Origin: CAZEHS01 sp964649745
GTDB taxonomy: Bacteria; Bacillota; Clostridia; Peptostreptococcales; Acidaminobacteraceae
DNA: 64,000 nucleotides
Direction of reading: 5' to 3'
Assembly: GCA_964649745.1 (NCBI GenBank)
Contig: CAZYQI010000008.1
Coordinates: forward strand, 53,056-117,055
This document shows positions 1-9,111 of this stretch, one piece after another. The position numbers and the translations under genes are program-made. The notes under the pieces were generated by a model. That model did no database searches and was not told the origin of the DNA. It saw only the letters and a program-made list of their open reading frames with translations. Within the stretch, counting starts at the first letter, position 1, and each line of letters begins with the position of its first letter.

Positions 1-264
1 TTCGAATTCTTCAAAGGCCGTCACAATCAGTATCTTGACCGACGAATCGGTGAGCCGCGCCTTCTTGATCAGCTCCAGTCCGCTGATTCCCGGCATCCGG
101 ATATCCGTCATCAGGATGTGGGGCTTGAAGCTGTCCAGCTTCAGCAGCCCTTCCTTTCCGTTGCGGGCTGTTTCAACCTGAATGCTGTCGAAGCTTGAGG
201 AAATCATATAGGTCACGGAGTCCAGCACGATCTTTTCATCATCCACCACCAGCAGCCTAAGCAT
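1..264 (-). CDS. Response regulator, receiver domain (cut by window edge)
   Basis: The gene starts with ATG at 264 and runs off the left edge, leaving about 88 residues. The visible part is a receiver domain: MLRLLVVDDEK gives the acidic pocket, DIRMPGISG carries the phospho-accepting Asp, and the conserved Thr lies in ILIVTAF. The start overlaps the end of the upstream histidine kinase gene by 8 bases, so the two are translationally coupled and form a cognate pair. With a LytS/YesM-like kinase the missing C-terminus is most likely an AraC-type DNA-binding domain (YesN type), but this is inference because that part is outside the window. Confidence 0.93.
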   Translation of the reverse strand, partial: MLRLLVVDDEKIVLDSVTYMISSSFDSIQVETARNGKEGLLKLDSFKPHILMTDIRMPGISGLELIKKARLTDSSVKILIVTAFEEFE

Positions 265-1774
265 ACAATCCCTCCGATTCCCTATACAATTTGACTTGCA
301 TCTCGGTATATTGATGCTCTACACTGCGTACGGACAATACGTCCTCATGGTCGTAAAAATAACGCAGTCTTTCATATACATTTCCCAGCCCCAGGCCCGT
401 GGTGTGACCGCTGTGCTCCGCGCCGCTTTGATCGTGCCTGAAGCCTTCCTCATTCAGTTGCTTTACCTTGTCTTCCGGTATGCCGTTTCCGTTATCCCGG
501 ATCAAAATCCGAATATGATCCGGGTACTGCCGCACCGTAACCGTGATCAGCCCGATTTCCTCCATATCCCGGAATCCGTGAATAAACCCATTTTCCATCA
601 GGGGCTGCAGAATCAGTGGGGGCATTTTCACCGCCGCCAAATCCCCTTCAATATCAAATGCAACCTCAATCATATCGTCGAATCTAACCTTCATGAGCCT
701 GCAATAATTTCGAATACTCTCCAGTTCCTCTTCCAGGGTGACCGTATTGTCCAGCCGCTGAATATTGTAACGGAACATGGCCGCCAGGTTTTCCATGAAT
801 TCCCCGGTCTTCTCCGCATCCTCCAGATTGGCCAGCTGTGTGCCGGCGTTGAGGGTATTGAAGAGGAAATGGGGGTTTATTTGAGACTGAAGCGCCATGT
901 ACTCGGCGTTTTTCAGCAGGTTTTGCATCTTCAGGTTTTCAATTTCAGAGCTTCTGAGCCGGTTTTCCATTTCCGCCTTATCTTGAAGCTCTTCGATATA
1001 ATTCTTGATGCTCCAGGCCATCTCCGTAAGGGTTTTCCCCAGAAGATCCGCTTCCCGGTAAGCACCGGAGCTGCTCAGTGTTGCCCTGTAATTCCCTCTT
1101 GAAATTTCACCGGCGTAATCCGACAATTCTTCAATCGGGTCCGTGAGACGCCGGGTAAAATCATAGATGAAGACAATGCTGAGAGCCACAATAACAACGG
1201 TCATACAAACGAAAACAATCTTGAGCGTCTCGATGCGTTCAGACAGCAGCAAATAGTCCTTAAGATTTCGGTTGAACTCCATATCCCGGATCTTTCCGAT
1301 ATTCTCATTCACGTATCCGGAATACCGCTGAACCTCACCGAAAGCCTTGATATAGGCCGGTGTATTGCGCCCCCGTTTGGAATCAGTGGCCCTGGAAGCC
1401 GATTTAAGGACCTCATCCAGGATGTTTCCGATATTGATGGCCAGTATCCGTTCTTCGCGCCGGGACAGTTCTCCCCCCAGCTGGCTTCGCAGGCTTCCCA
1501 GCTCATTGTAATCTCTCATGTAGGCTACGAAGGCATCTGAATCCTTCGTGTTCAGATAACTGTCCAGATTTTTTTGCAGGCTGTCAAGTGAGGTGGTCAC
1601 GGATTCCAGCACCAGGCTCTGCTGAAACATTTTATTGAAATTACTGCTAAGCTGGAGGGTCACATAAAAGACCGCCAGGTAGCCGGTGACTAAACACAGG
1701 AGAAGGATCATGGTGAAATTGGCTACCCGGCTTCGGACACCATCCTGTTTCAGAAATGAAATAATCTTGACCAT
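257..1774 (-). CDS. YesM-type sensor histidine kinase
   Basis: Membrane histidine kinase of 505 residues. Transmembrane segments lie at about 20-42 and 185-206 and flank an extracytoplasmic sensor region. A HAMP linker (about 207-260) and a coiled coil follow. The phospho-accepting His is H302 in QINPHFLFNTLNA, the His_kinase (PF06580) signature of the LytS/YesM class. The ATPase domain shows LQPLMENGFIHG (N box), DNGNGIPED and GTGLGLGNVYERL. It starts 3 bases after the stop of the membrane-anchored sugar-binding protein gene and overlaps the response regulator gene, so all three form one operon. In the family such systems sense extracellular carbohydrates and switch on an ABC sugar importer; the binding protein next door probably presents the ligand. 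The target genes are not in the window. Confidence 0.95.
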   Translation of the reverse strand: MVKIISFLKQDGVRSRVANFTMILLLCLVTGYLAVFYVTLQLSSNFNKMFQQSLVLESVTTSLDSLQKNLDSYLNTKDSDAFVAYMRDYNELGSLRSQLGGELSRREERILAINIGNILDEVLKSASRATDSKRGRNTPAYIKAFGEVQRYSGYVNENIGKIRDMEFNRNLKDYLLLSERIETLKIVFVCMTVVIVALSIVFIYDFTRRLTDPIEELSDYAGEISRGNYRATLSSSGAYREADLLGKTLTEMAWSIKNYIEELQDKAEMENRLRSSEIENLKMQNLLKNAEYMALQSQINPHFLFNTLNAGTQLANLEDAEKTGEFMENLAAMFRYNIQRLDNTVTLEEELESIRNYCRLMKVRFDDMIEVAFDIEGDLAAVKMPPLILQPLMENGFIHGFRDMEEIGLITVTVRQYPDHIRILIRDNGNGIPEDKVKQLNEEGFRHDQSGAEHSGHTTGLGLGNVYERLRYFYDHEDVLSVRSVEHQYTEMQVKLYRESEGLYA

Positions 1775-1777
1775 TGG

Positions 1778-2755
1778 CTACCTTCCCTCCGGATTATCCT
1801 GAGTCAGGACCTTGATGGGAATGTTGATATAAGCGGATTGACGCTCATTTTGCATCAGTGTGTACAAGGCTTCTGCACTCATTTTGCCCAGGGTTCCGTA
1901 ATCCTCCACCACACTGGCATAGATCGTGCCTTTTTTCAGGTAATCCATGATTTCAGGAATGTCGCCACTGGAAATCACCTGGATCTGACCCACCCGATTC
2001 AGGTCGATGAGCACCTTCACCACCCGAAGGGCGTCGATGGGGTCCGTGCAGACAACTGTTTTAATTTGCTGTCTGTCTATCTGGTCGCTGAGAATCAGCT
2101 CCGCCCTTTTTTTGGCAGAGTATTCCACCGTCATGCCGTTGATTGAAGGATGCATGGCATTGTATTCGTGTATGCCGTTGAGATAGCTGTTGGAGGATGC
2201 GCCGTTCTGATCCGTATACTCACTGCTGAGGATCAGCAGAACATCCGCCGGGGACCCGTTGGCCGTGTCAATGATTTCCGCGGTGGTCTGCCCCAGGTTG
2301 AACTTGTTGGTGCCGATATACGCATCCCGCTGGCTGTCTGGAGAATCGTTGCCCAGGGTCACGACGCGGATTCCCTTCTCATGGGAGCCCTTGATCTGAT
2401 CTCTGGCCAGCTGATTGTTGGACAGCTTCACCAATATACCGTCCACCTTGGAAAGCTCCGCCATCTCAAAGGCCTTGTCCAGCTGGGCGGGAATGCTCGG
2501 ATCTTCGACTCTGCAAACCTCTATCACGGCCTTTTTCTTAAGTGCCGCCTCCTGAAGTCCGGAAAGATAGGCCGTCCAGGAATAAGAATCCGTATCGTCG
2601 GATATAACCACGAAATGATACTGCGGCACATCCTGGCTCAATGGCTTATCTGTACCTGAGTAGCTTCGGATGAGCCGGGTGGTTTGGAAGGCATACCCGA
2701 TCATCACAATCAGTACAATCAGAAGGATGATCTCAATGGTTTTTGCTCTACGCAT
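1778..2755 (-). CDS. Membrane-anchored periplasmic sugar-binding-like protein
   Basis: Protein of 325 residues from the chosen ATG at 2755, which follows GAGAGGAAATCCAG; an upstream in-frame start would add 19 residues but has no good ribosome site. A single hydrophobic segment at about 6-26 acts as an uncleaved anchor or signal, followed by a Peripla_BP_4/LacI-like ligand-binding fold (YHFVVISDDTDSYSWTAYLSG, DGILVKLSNNQ, RVVTLGNDSPDSQRDAYIGT). There is no obvious lipobox. It is the first gene of the operon with the YesM-like kinase and its regulator, so it most likely serves as the sensory ligand-binding partner of the kinase and not as part of an importer, since no permease or ATPase adjoins it. 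The ligand is unknown. Confidence 0.88.
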   Translation of the reverse strand: MRRAKTIEIILLIVLIVMIGYAFQTTRLIRSYSGTDKPLSQDVPQYHFVVISDDTDSYSWTAYLSGLQEAALKKKAVIEVCRVEDPSIPAQLDKAFEMAELSKVDGILVKLSNNQLARDQIKGSHEKGIRVVTLGNDSPDSQRDAYIGTNKFNLGQTTAEIIDTANGSPADVLLILSSEYTDQNGASSNSYLNGIHEYNAMHPSINGMTVEYSAKKRAELILSDQIDRQQIKTVVCTDPIDALRVVKVLIDLNRVGQIQVISSGDIPEIMDYLKKGTIYASVVEDYGTLGKMSAEALYTLMQNERQSAYINIPIKVLTQDNPEGR

Positions 2756-2933
2756 CTGGATTTCCTCTCCGTAACGATACGACCTATTTTGAGTATACCT
2801 CTGTTTTCTCAAAGGGCAAGGGACTTTTAATCCTCTTTACCTTAACCGCGTCGATTCGGAAGTTAAGCGCCTCTGATCCGCAGGCAATCCGTTCGAATAC
2901 CTTTTGCGGTATAATTGAACCGGAGGTGATTTT

Positions 2934-3698
2934 ATGACGTATGAAAACGATCCCATCATGGAGCTTGCACAGCTGTTTACAGACCGGCAATCCATTGTCT
3001 TCTTTGGCGGCGCCGGAACATCAACAGAAAGCAGCATTCCGGATTTTCGTTCTGCCGATGGCCTTTACAGTACCCGCTTCCGCGGAATGGATCCGGAATA
3101 TTTGCTGAGCCACGACTGCCTGATTAAAGAACCGGAAATTTTCTATACCTATCTCAAATCCAAGCTGTACTTCCCGGAGGCATTGCCCAACACAACCCAT
3201 AGGGTTCTTTATCAGTTGGAACAGCGGGGAAAGCTGAAGACGGTGATCACTCAGAACATCGACGGGCTGCACCAAAAGGCCGGAAGCCGCAATGTTATCG
3301 AGCTTCACGGGTCCATGCTTCGCGCCAGCTGCATGGCATGCAGGACCCCCTATCCCGGGGCGGCTCTTTTCACTGCCGACGTCCCCTTCCCAACCTGTTC
3401 CCAATGTGCCGGCATGCTGCGACCGGAAGTGACCCTCTATGGCGAGGCATTGGATTACGGTGTGATTGAAGCTGCGGAAGTGGCGCTTTCCACCGCCGAT
3501 GTGCTTATTGTGGGAGGAACCAGCCTGGCAGTCTACCCGGCGGCAGGCTTTCTTTCCTATTTCAGAGGCAGTACCCTGGTGCTGATGAACCGCGATGCCA
3601 CACCCATCGACAAAAAAGCCAGCATCATAATACGCGAACCCATCGGTATTGCCATGGGTAAGGCTTACAAGCTGGCTTTTGGAAAATCGGTGGAATAA
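2934..3698 (+). CDS. cobB: NAD-dependent protein deacylase, sirtuin (CobB-like)
   Basis: Sir2-family enzyme of 254 residues that removes acyl groups from lysines using NAD+. The NAD-binding GAGTS motif is in FFGGAGTSTESSIPDFRS (about 24-40), TQNIDGLHQKAG follows, and the catalytic His is H125 in IELHGS. Four zinc ligands are present as CMAC (133/136) and CSQC (155/158). The ATG follows GGAGGTGATTTT. The residues that select succinyl over acetyl substrates are not clear to me, so acyl preference is open. Its stop codon abuts the stop codon of the convergent diguanylate cyclase gene with no bases between them. Confidence 0.95.
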   Translation: MTYENDPIMELAQLFTDRQSIVFFGGAGTSTESSIPDFRSADGLYSTRFRGMDPEYLLSHDCLIKEPEIFYTYLKSKLYFPEALPNTTHRVLYQLEQRGKLKTVITQNIDGLHQKAGSRNVIELHGSMLRASCMACRTPYPGAALFTADVPFPTCSQCAGMLRPEVTLYGEALDYGVIEAAEVALSTADVLIVGGTSLAVYPAAGFLSYFRGSTLVLMNRDATPIDKKASIIIREPIGIAMGKAYKLAFGKSVE

Positions 3699-4961
3699 TC
3701 ACTGCGTTTCGTCCTGGATGGCGTACTTCCTTGTACCCGCCTTCTTGGCCTGAGCCAGCAGCTCTTCCAGCTCTGTCATCAGATCATCCGCCTGCAGAGG
3801 GGCCTCCGGCATTATGGTCAGAATCCCCAGGGACAGGGGATGCGGGGCATCCCTAAGAATCTGTCCGGCCAGTTCCCGGGCATTTTCAGCTTCCGTATTG
3901 TGCAGAAACATGCCGAATTCGTCGCCGCCGAACCGGCAAAGGCCATCCGCTCCCCGTTTGATCTGTTTGCTGAGATAGCCTGCCGTTTCGATCAGCACCT
4001 GATCACCTTTGAAGTCCCCCGACTTGCTGTTGATCTGTGCAAAGCTTTCCAGATCTGCCAGCATGATGGTCAGGGGCATTCCCTCCCGACGGCATACCGC
4101 GTATTCGTGTTCCAGCAGTCCAAGGAATCTGCGGCGATTAAACAGTTGGGTCAGGGTATCAATGGCCGACAGCTCGTGCTCCAGACGAACCCGTTCCTCG
4201 GCCTTCCAGACTCTTGTAACCAGCTTCGACAGCAGCACGCCGGTCAAGAACAGGACAAGGAAAAAAATAGCAAAAACCCCCAGGGTTTTTTGAACATAAG
4301 CATAGTATTTGTCCGGATAAAGATCGACCCCCAGCATGCCGATGAATTCGCCCTGCTTGGAATAAAGCGGGGCGAAACCGCACAGATAGGTTCCCCATTC
4401 TGCGGTTTCTAAAATATACGTTGGTTCCCGCTTGTCCATAATGGCCTTTATCCGTGGGATTGGCACGGTGTAGCGGGATTTATCCGTATACCCTTTGCCG
4501 CCGGTATCCGCCAGTCGGGTTTCATCATTTACAACGGCATCAAGAAGGTACACATCGCTTAAGGGGGTTCCTACGGGAACCTTATAGAAGGCTTCCTCTC
4601 CCGGTTCAACCTTGTATTTTATCTTATCGGCCTTTAGTGGACAACGCAGGTACACATATTTGATTTCAGCGTAATGCATTACATCTCGTGCATTTTTTTC
4701 AAAGTTAACGTTGGTGCTGTCCTTCAGCAGGTCATTGAAATCCATCCCCAGCAGGCGGTCGTATTCCACCTGATCCACATCCAGCCAGTGGGTAATGTCC
4801 ATAGCCAATATCATGGCCTTGTTGCCCAGGTCCGCTTTCAAATTCTTGGCCAGAATGTTATAGGAGGCAACAGCGAAAACCGCTATCATGGCAACATAGA
4901 TGACAATCAGGATATAAATGGACCTGCGCCCCATGAGCTGGTTACGTCTTTGGTTATTCAT
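3699..4961 (-). CDS. Membrane-bound diguanylate cyclase (GGDEF)
   Basis: Protein of 420 residues from ATG 4961, preceded by GGAGG at 9 bases; a GTG ten codons upstream is an alternative. An N-terminal transmembrane helix, an extracytoplasmic sensor region of about 200 residues and a second helix (FAIFFLVLFLTGVLLS) precede a GGDEF domain. The active-site loop is intact (RFGGDEFG), and RGAD lies five residues before it, matching the RxxD inhibitory site, so c-di-GMP synthesis with product feedback is expected. There is no EAL or HD-GYP domain. The extracytoplasmic part is not close to anything I recognise, so the signal is unknown. It converges on the sirtuin gene. Confidence 0.92.
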   Translation of the reverse strand: MNNQRRNQLMGRRSIYILIVIYVAMIAVFAVASYNILAKNLKADLGNKAMILAMDITHWLDVDQVEYDRLLGMDFNDLLKDSTNVNFEKNARDVMHYAEIKYVYLRCPLKADKIKYKVEPGEEAFYKVPVGTPLSDVYLLDAVVNDETRLADTGGKGYTDKSRYTVPIPRIKAIMDKREPTYILETAEWGTYLCGFAPLYSKQGEFIGMLGVDLYPDKYYAYVQKTLGVFAIFFLVLFLTGVLLSKLVTRVWKAEERVRLEHELSAIDTLTQLFNRRRFLGLLEHEYAVCRREGMPLTIMLADLESFAQINSKSGDFKGDQVLIETAGYLSKQIKRGADGLCRFGGDEFGMFLHNTEAENARELAGQILRDAPHPLSLGILTIMPEAPLQADDLMTELEELLAQAKKAGTRKYAIQDETQ

Positions 4962-5086
4962 CTCCCGTTGCCTCCGTTTCACCTTAACCACTTATCTATT
5001 TAGTGCAATTCATTATACATCCTAAAGTCTCAATTGGCACCCTGTATATTTTCCCATTGTGAATCCTTCCCACGAATCCATAAAAA

Positions 5087-5136
5087 AACCAGAAGCGGCC
5101 TCAAAACAGGGATTTCCTTACTGTTTTGAGGCCGCT
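5087..5136 (-). terminator. Rho-independent terminator of the nag/pts operon
   Basis: GCGGCCTCAAAACAG (5095-5109) pairs with CTGTTTTGAGGCCGC (5121-5136). Read on the minus strand the stem is followed by GGTTTTTTTA. It lies 14 bases past the cutC stop and closes the long leftward operon. Confidence 0.88.
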
Positions 5137-5149
5137 CCTTCGTCACTTT

Positions 5150-5863
5150 TTATATCCGATAAGCATTCAGAATTCCCCGAACCGTTTTAATCGCTGAGGG
5201 GTCCAGCTCATAAGCCCGGTCATCAGATCGGGGGCCCATGACCACTTTCCGTCGGCCTGAAAGATGAAGCTCGGTCACGCCTGTTCTTTCCAGAATCGTC
5301 TGGGCATTGTCCGCCCGGACTCCACCTCCCGGGAGGATGCTGATTCTTCCCGAAGACTGCCGCCGGAGATTTGCCAGGGCTTCTATTCCCTGATCCACCG
5401 TATCGGCACCCCCGGAGGTCAGAATCCGTTCCAACCCCAGTACAACGCAAGTTTCCAACGCCTCTCCCAAATCTCTTGTGCGGTCAAAGGCACGGTGAAA
5501 GGTGACCGGGTACCCCTCCGCCGCTGCCAGAAGGCCCCTCATGGCTTCCCTGTGAATAATGCCCTCCGGCAGGATGGCACCGGTTACAAATCCCCGAACC
5601 CCAGGCCAGCGCTTCCGAATAAATACAACAGAGGCCGCCATGGTGCGAAGCTCATCGTCGGTATAGATAAAGCCTCCGCTCCGGGGACGGATCATAACCT
5701 GAACCCCGATGTTCAGCTCTGTCATTACACGTTCCAGCAGGCCGGGCTCCGGAGTAAGCCCCCCTGTGCTGAGATCGGCGCAAAGCTCCAACCGGTCTGC
5801 CCCACAGGCCTTTGCCGCCTGGGCTGCCGCAAAGGTATCCACGCATACCTCAAGCTGTCTCAT
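5150..5863 (-). CDS. cutC: CutC family protein
   Basis: CutC-family TIM-barrel protein of 237 residues, the usual size. Family features include the N-terminal LEVCVDTFAAAQAAKACG, ADRLELCADLSTGGLTP, VQVMIRPRSGGFIYTDDEL, VTFHRAFDRTRD and ILTSGGADT. CutC was named for copper homeostasis in E. coli, but that role has been questioned and the biochemical activity is not settled. Here it is the last gene of the GlcNAc/PTS operon and its start overlaps the ptsI end by 14 bases, which hints at a link to amino-sugar metabolism rather than copper. No copper genes are nearby. Confidence 0.93.
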   Translation of the reverse strand: MRQLEVCVDTFAAAQAAKACGADRLELCADLSTGGLTPEPGLLERVMTELNIGVQVMIRPRSGGFIYTDDELRTMAASVVFIRKRWPGVRGFVTGAILPEGIIHREAMRGLLAAAEGYPVTFHRAFDRTRDLGEALETCVVLGLERILTSGGADTVDQGIEALANLRRQSSGRISILPGGGVRADNAQTILERTGVTELHLSGRRKVVMGPRSDDRAYELDPSAIKTVRGILNAYRI

Positions 5864-7571
5864 AGGGATGCTCCTGTCTGAATGCTTGCACCGCGGATCG
5901 GATTTCCTTTTCCGTTCTCAGCTTCATCAGCTCTTCCACCAGTATCCTGCACCCTTTCTGTTCCAGTGTGCGGATTCTCAGCCGGGCCTTCAGGATGGCG
6001 CCGGCATTCATACTGTAGATATCCAGCCCCAGGCCCACCAGCACGGGAATGAAGTCAACGTCTCCGGCCAGTTCGCCGCACATGGCCGCCGGAATACCGG
6101 CACTGTGAGCCCCGTTGATAATGGCTTCCAGGGTTCGCAGAAATGCCGGATGGTAAGGGGTATATAGGTAGGCGACTGCCTGATTCATGCGGTCTGCGGC
6201 CATCATGTACTGAATCAAATCGTTGGTTCCGATGCTGAAGAAATCCACTTCCTCGGCGAGAAGGGACGCCATGGCCGCAGCGGAGGGTACCTCCATCATG
6301 ATGCCAAGCCGGATGTCCTCCGCCATGGGTACCCCCTCAGCCAGCAGCTCTGCCCGACACCGATCAAGGAGGGCCTTCACGCTGCGCACCTCTTCAATGC
6401 CACTGATCATAGGGACCATAATGCGCAGTTTTCCATGGATCGAAGCCCTCAGCAGGGCCCTAAGCTGTGTTTTAAAGATATCCTCCCGGGTCAGACAAAA
6501 CCGAATGGCCCTGAAACCCAGGAAGGGGTTGGCTTCTTTTTCTATTCCAAGATAGGGGAGTTCCTTGTCACCGCCCACATCCAGGGTGCGTATCACCACG
6601 GGTCTGCCATCCATGCCTTTAAGAACCTCACCGTATATGGCGGCTTGTTCCTCCTCTGAGGGCGGTGTGGCACGGTCCATATAGATGAACTCCGTACGAA
6701 AAAGCCCGATGCCCTCCGCGCCGTTTTCCAGCATCTTCGGTATCCCCTGAGGACCGGTGATATTCCCCTCCAGATGGCAAAATGCACCGTCCAGGGTTAC
6801 GGTTTCCTCCGATTTCAACGATTCCAGACTTTGCTTGAACAGCAGGAGATCCTGTTGCCGTTTTCGGTAGACATCCAGCAATTCCGAATCTGGATTGACG
6901 TGAATTTCCCCCGTAGCCCCATCTATGATGAGCAGGTCCCCGTGAGCCAGGGAAGCCAAAAGCCCTGTTGCCTGTATGACCGTTGGAACCCCGGTAATCT
7001 TCGCCAAAATCGAAAAATGTGTCGTGGCGGCTCCCCCTTGGCAGACGAACCCCTGCACCGCCGGATTCTCGGTTAACGCGATATCCGAGGGTGAAAAATC
7101 AAGGGCAACCGGTATCCAACTGCTGCCCGGCTCCAATGACACCTTATCCGAAATCCCGGCCAAATCCTTCAGAATCTGATTACGCAAATCCAGATAGTCT
7201 TGGGACCGCTGCTGAAGATAGGGATCCTCCATAGCGCTCATGATATTTGAAAATCCTTCCATAACCGTACGGACCGCTTCCGGGAGCTTTTGTCCGCTTA
7301 AAAGCGCCTTATTGACCTGGCTTTCAAGCTCCGGATCCTCCAGCATGATGCCGTGGGCCTCCAGAATCTCCATCCGCACCTTCTGCATCGTTTCCTTTGC
7401 CTTCTTTGCCTCAGATTCAAGGCGGCCTCCCACACTCTTCAAAGAGGTCCGCAGAATCTCCATCTCCTCCTCGGGGGGCCTGGAAACCCATCCTGAAAAA
7501 TCCAGTACCGGTTCCTCTACAATCCAGGCCTTCCCGATGGCAATTCCTTCGCTTAATCCTATCCCAATCAC
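5850..7571 (-). CDS. ptsI: PTS Enzyme I (phosphoenolpyruvate-protein phosphotransferase)
   Basis: Cytoplasmic Enzyme I of 573 residues, full family length. It takes phosphate from phosphoenolpyruvate and passes it to HPr. The N-terminal HPr-binding and phosphohistidine domains carry the active His H185 in QGGAATTHFSILAK. The C-terminal PEP-binding barrel shows LFRTEFIYMDR, LDVGGDKELPYLG, NPFLGFRAIRFCL, FSIGTNDLIQY and the catalytic-loop Cys in AAMCGELAGD. It follows ptsH by 9 bases and overlaps cutC. Having ptsI inside a sugar-specific operon suggests the GlcNAc route carries a dedicated phosphorelay, or that this is the only general PTS locus in the genome; the window cannot decide which. 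Confidence 0.96.
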   Translation of the reverse strand: MIGIGLSEGIAIGKAWIVEEPVLDFSGWVSRPPEEEMEILRTSLKSVGGRLESEAKKAKETMQKVRMEILEAHGIMLEDPELESQVNKALLSGQKLPEAVRTVMEGFSNIMSAMEDPYLQQRSQDYLDLRNQILKDLAGISDKVSLEPGSSWIPVALDFSPSDIALTENPAVQGFVCQGGAATTHFSILAKITGVPTVIQATGLLASLAHGDLLIIDGATGEIHVNPDSELLDVYRKRQQDLLLFKQSLESLKSEETVTLDGAFCHLEGNITGPQGIPKMLENGAEGIGLFRTEFIYMDRATPPSEEEQAAIYGEVLKGMDGRPVVIRTLDVGGDKELPYLGIEKEANPFLGFRAIRFCLTREDIFKTQLRALLRASIHGKLRIMVPMISGIEEVRSVKALLDRCRAELLAEGVPMAEDIRLGIMMEVPSAAAMASLLAEEVDFFSIGTNDLIQYMMAADRMNQAVAYLYTPYHPAFLRTLEAIINGAHSAGIPAAMCGELAGDVDFIPVLVGLGLDIYSMNAGAILKARLRIRTLEQKGCRILVEELMKLRTEKEIRSAVQAFRQEHPYETA

Positions 7572-7580
7572 AAGAGCCTC

Positions 7581-7838
7581 CTATTCCGCGTTGATCTGTG
7601 CGATCAGCGCCTCAAGGGCTTCTTCCGCCCGGTCCGCATCGGAACCGGTGCCGCATATCTCTAAAATATCGCCACAGACGGCTCCCATGCTGAGCACCGC
7701 CATGATACTTTTCCCATTGAATGCCTTGCCGTCTTTTATCAGCTGAATGTCCGCTTCGAAGGACTGTGCGGCTTTTGCAACCAAACCTGCCGGTCTGGCA
7801 TGAAGACCTGTTGCGTGTGTCAGTGTGATGCGTTTCAT
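7581..7838 (-). CDS. ptsH: PTS phosphocarrier HPr
   Basis: HPr of 85 residues. The phosphorylated His is H13 in ATGLHARPAG. The regulatory Ser site is present in NGKSIMAVLSMGA (S44), matching the Firmicute site used by HPr kinase, so this HPr could also signal carbon catabolite repression. It relays phosphate from Enzyme I to the adjacent IIA. It sits between the IIA and ptsI genes with gaps of about 10 bases. Confidence 0.96.
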   Translation of the reverse strand: MKRITLTHATGLHARPAGLVAKAAQSFEADIQLIKDGKAFNGKSIMAVLSMGAVCGDILEICGTGSDADRAEEALEALIAQINAE

Positions 7839-7849
7839 GTTTTTCCTCC

Positions 7850-8341
7850 CTACTCTTTCAGTGATATCCGAACAGCGGTTGTAATGCCTGCACGCATGTC
7901 TTGTTCTGAAGAAGAGATGATTTTCGCCACCCTCTCCATGTTAGTGATAATCACCGGACTCACCGTGGACTTCCCATGGGCCTCCAGTTTATCCAGTTCA
8001 ATGCTCAGCAGCGGCGTCCCTGTTTCCACAGATGCCCCGGCCTCCACCAGGCGGGTAAAGCCCTCCCCCTCCATTTCAACGGTGTCTATGCCAATATGGA
8101 TCAGGATCTCCAGCCCTTCCGGCGTTTCAATGCCCAGGGCGTGGCTGGTGGGGAAAATCTGTGTGACCTTCCCTGCACAGGGTGACAGTACCTTGCCTGC
8201 GCTGGGTAGGATGGCAAAACCGTCTCCCAGCATTTTTGATGAAAACACCTGATCCGGAATCGCTTCCATGGGTACCAGGGTTCCTGTCATAGGAGCCGTC
8301 AGAATCAGTTCTTTCTTCTTTCCCTTCAACCATTTGAACAT
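7850..8341 (-). CDS. PTS IIA component, glucose/GlcNAc family
   Basis: Free-standing IIA of the Glc family, 163 residues. Both active-site histidines are visible, in TSHALGIETPEG (H67) and ILIHIGIDTVEMEG (H82, the phosphorylated residue). The neighbouring NagE protein has only IIC and IIB domains, so this protein most likely supplies the missing IIA for GlcNAc uptake. Its start overlaps the nagB end by 16 bases. Confidence 0.94.
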   Translation of the reverse strand: MFKWLKGKKKELILTAPMTGTLVPMEAIPDQVFSSKMLGDGFAILPSAGKVLSPCAGKVTQIFPTSHALGIETPEGLEILIHIGIDTVEMEGEGFTRLVEAGASVETGTPLLSIELDKLEAHGKSTVSPVIITNMERVAKIISSSEQDMRAGITTAVRISLKE

Positions 8342-9111
8342 GATACGTCCTCCTTGAATGTCTCTCCCCCATGGAGGGTTTCCTCTGGAAGCAGCTGAGC
8401 AGCGCTGCGGTCCAGCACCAGGATCACATCCGGATGTAGCTGAAGGATGGACGCCGGAAGAGCGGGGGTGATCTTTCCGTATATCATTCGATGCACAGCA
8501 TCGCTTTTTTCAGGGCCGCTGGCTAACAAAAGAATCCTTCTTGCATGCATAATGGTTTTTATGCCCATGCTGATTGCCCGCTTGGGTACCGCTTCTACTG
8601 ATGAGAAAAACCGTGCGTTGTCCTGGATCGTCTGTTCATCCAGGGTTACCAGGTGGGTTCCCGCTTCAAAGGTGATATCCGGCTCATTAAATCCGATATG
8701 GCCGTTTCGCCCTATACCCAGCACCTGAATATCAATTCCTCCTGCCTGCCCGATGCTGGCCTCATAGCGCCTGCATTCCGCTTCCACATCACCCGCCAAG
8801 CCATCCGGAATGTGGGTGTTTCCCTTACGAAAATTGACATGTCTGAATAGCTGCTCCTGCATAAAACAGTGATAGCTTTGGGAATCTTCCGGAGAAATCG
8901 GCGTGTACTCATCCAAATTGAAGGCAGTTGCCTTGGAAAAATCCAGCCCTTCCTCCCGGTGAAAGCCAATCAGTCGCTGATACATGCCCTTCACTGTACC
9001 GCCGGTGGCCAGTCCCAATACACTTTCCGGCTTTAACGTCAGTTGACTTGCCAGAATCCGGGCCGCATACCGGCTCATTTGTTCATAATCTTCCGTGATG
9101 ATGATCTTCAT
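8326..9111 (-). CDS. nagB: Glucosamine-6-phosphate deaminase
   Basis: NagB of 261 residues converts glucosamine 6-phosphate to fructose 6-phosphate and ammonia. Recognisable blocks are VLGLATGGTVKGMYQ (phosphate loop), FNLDEYTPISPEDSQSY (catalytic Asp region), LGIGRNGHIGFNEP (catalytic His region) and RAISMGIKTI. The length fits the short Firmicute form. The start overlaps the nagA stop by 4 bases (ATGA). It performs the last dedicated step of the GlcNAc route encoded here. Confidence 0.96.
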   Translation of the reverse strand: MKIIITEDYEQMSRYAARILASQLTLKPESVLGLATGGTVKGMYQRLIGFHREEGLDFSKATAFNLDEYTPISPEDSQSYHCFMQEQLFRHVNFRKGNTHIPDGLAGDVEAECRRYEASIGQAGGIDIQVLGIGRNGHIGFNEPDITFEAGTHLVTLDEQTIQDNARFFSSVEAVPKRAISMGIKTIMHARRILLLASGPEKSDAVHRMIYGKITPALPASILQLHPDVILVLDRSAAQLLPEETLHGGETFKEDVSCSNG

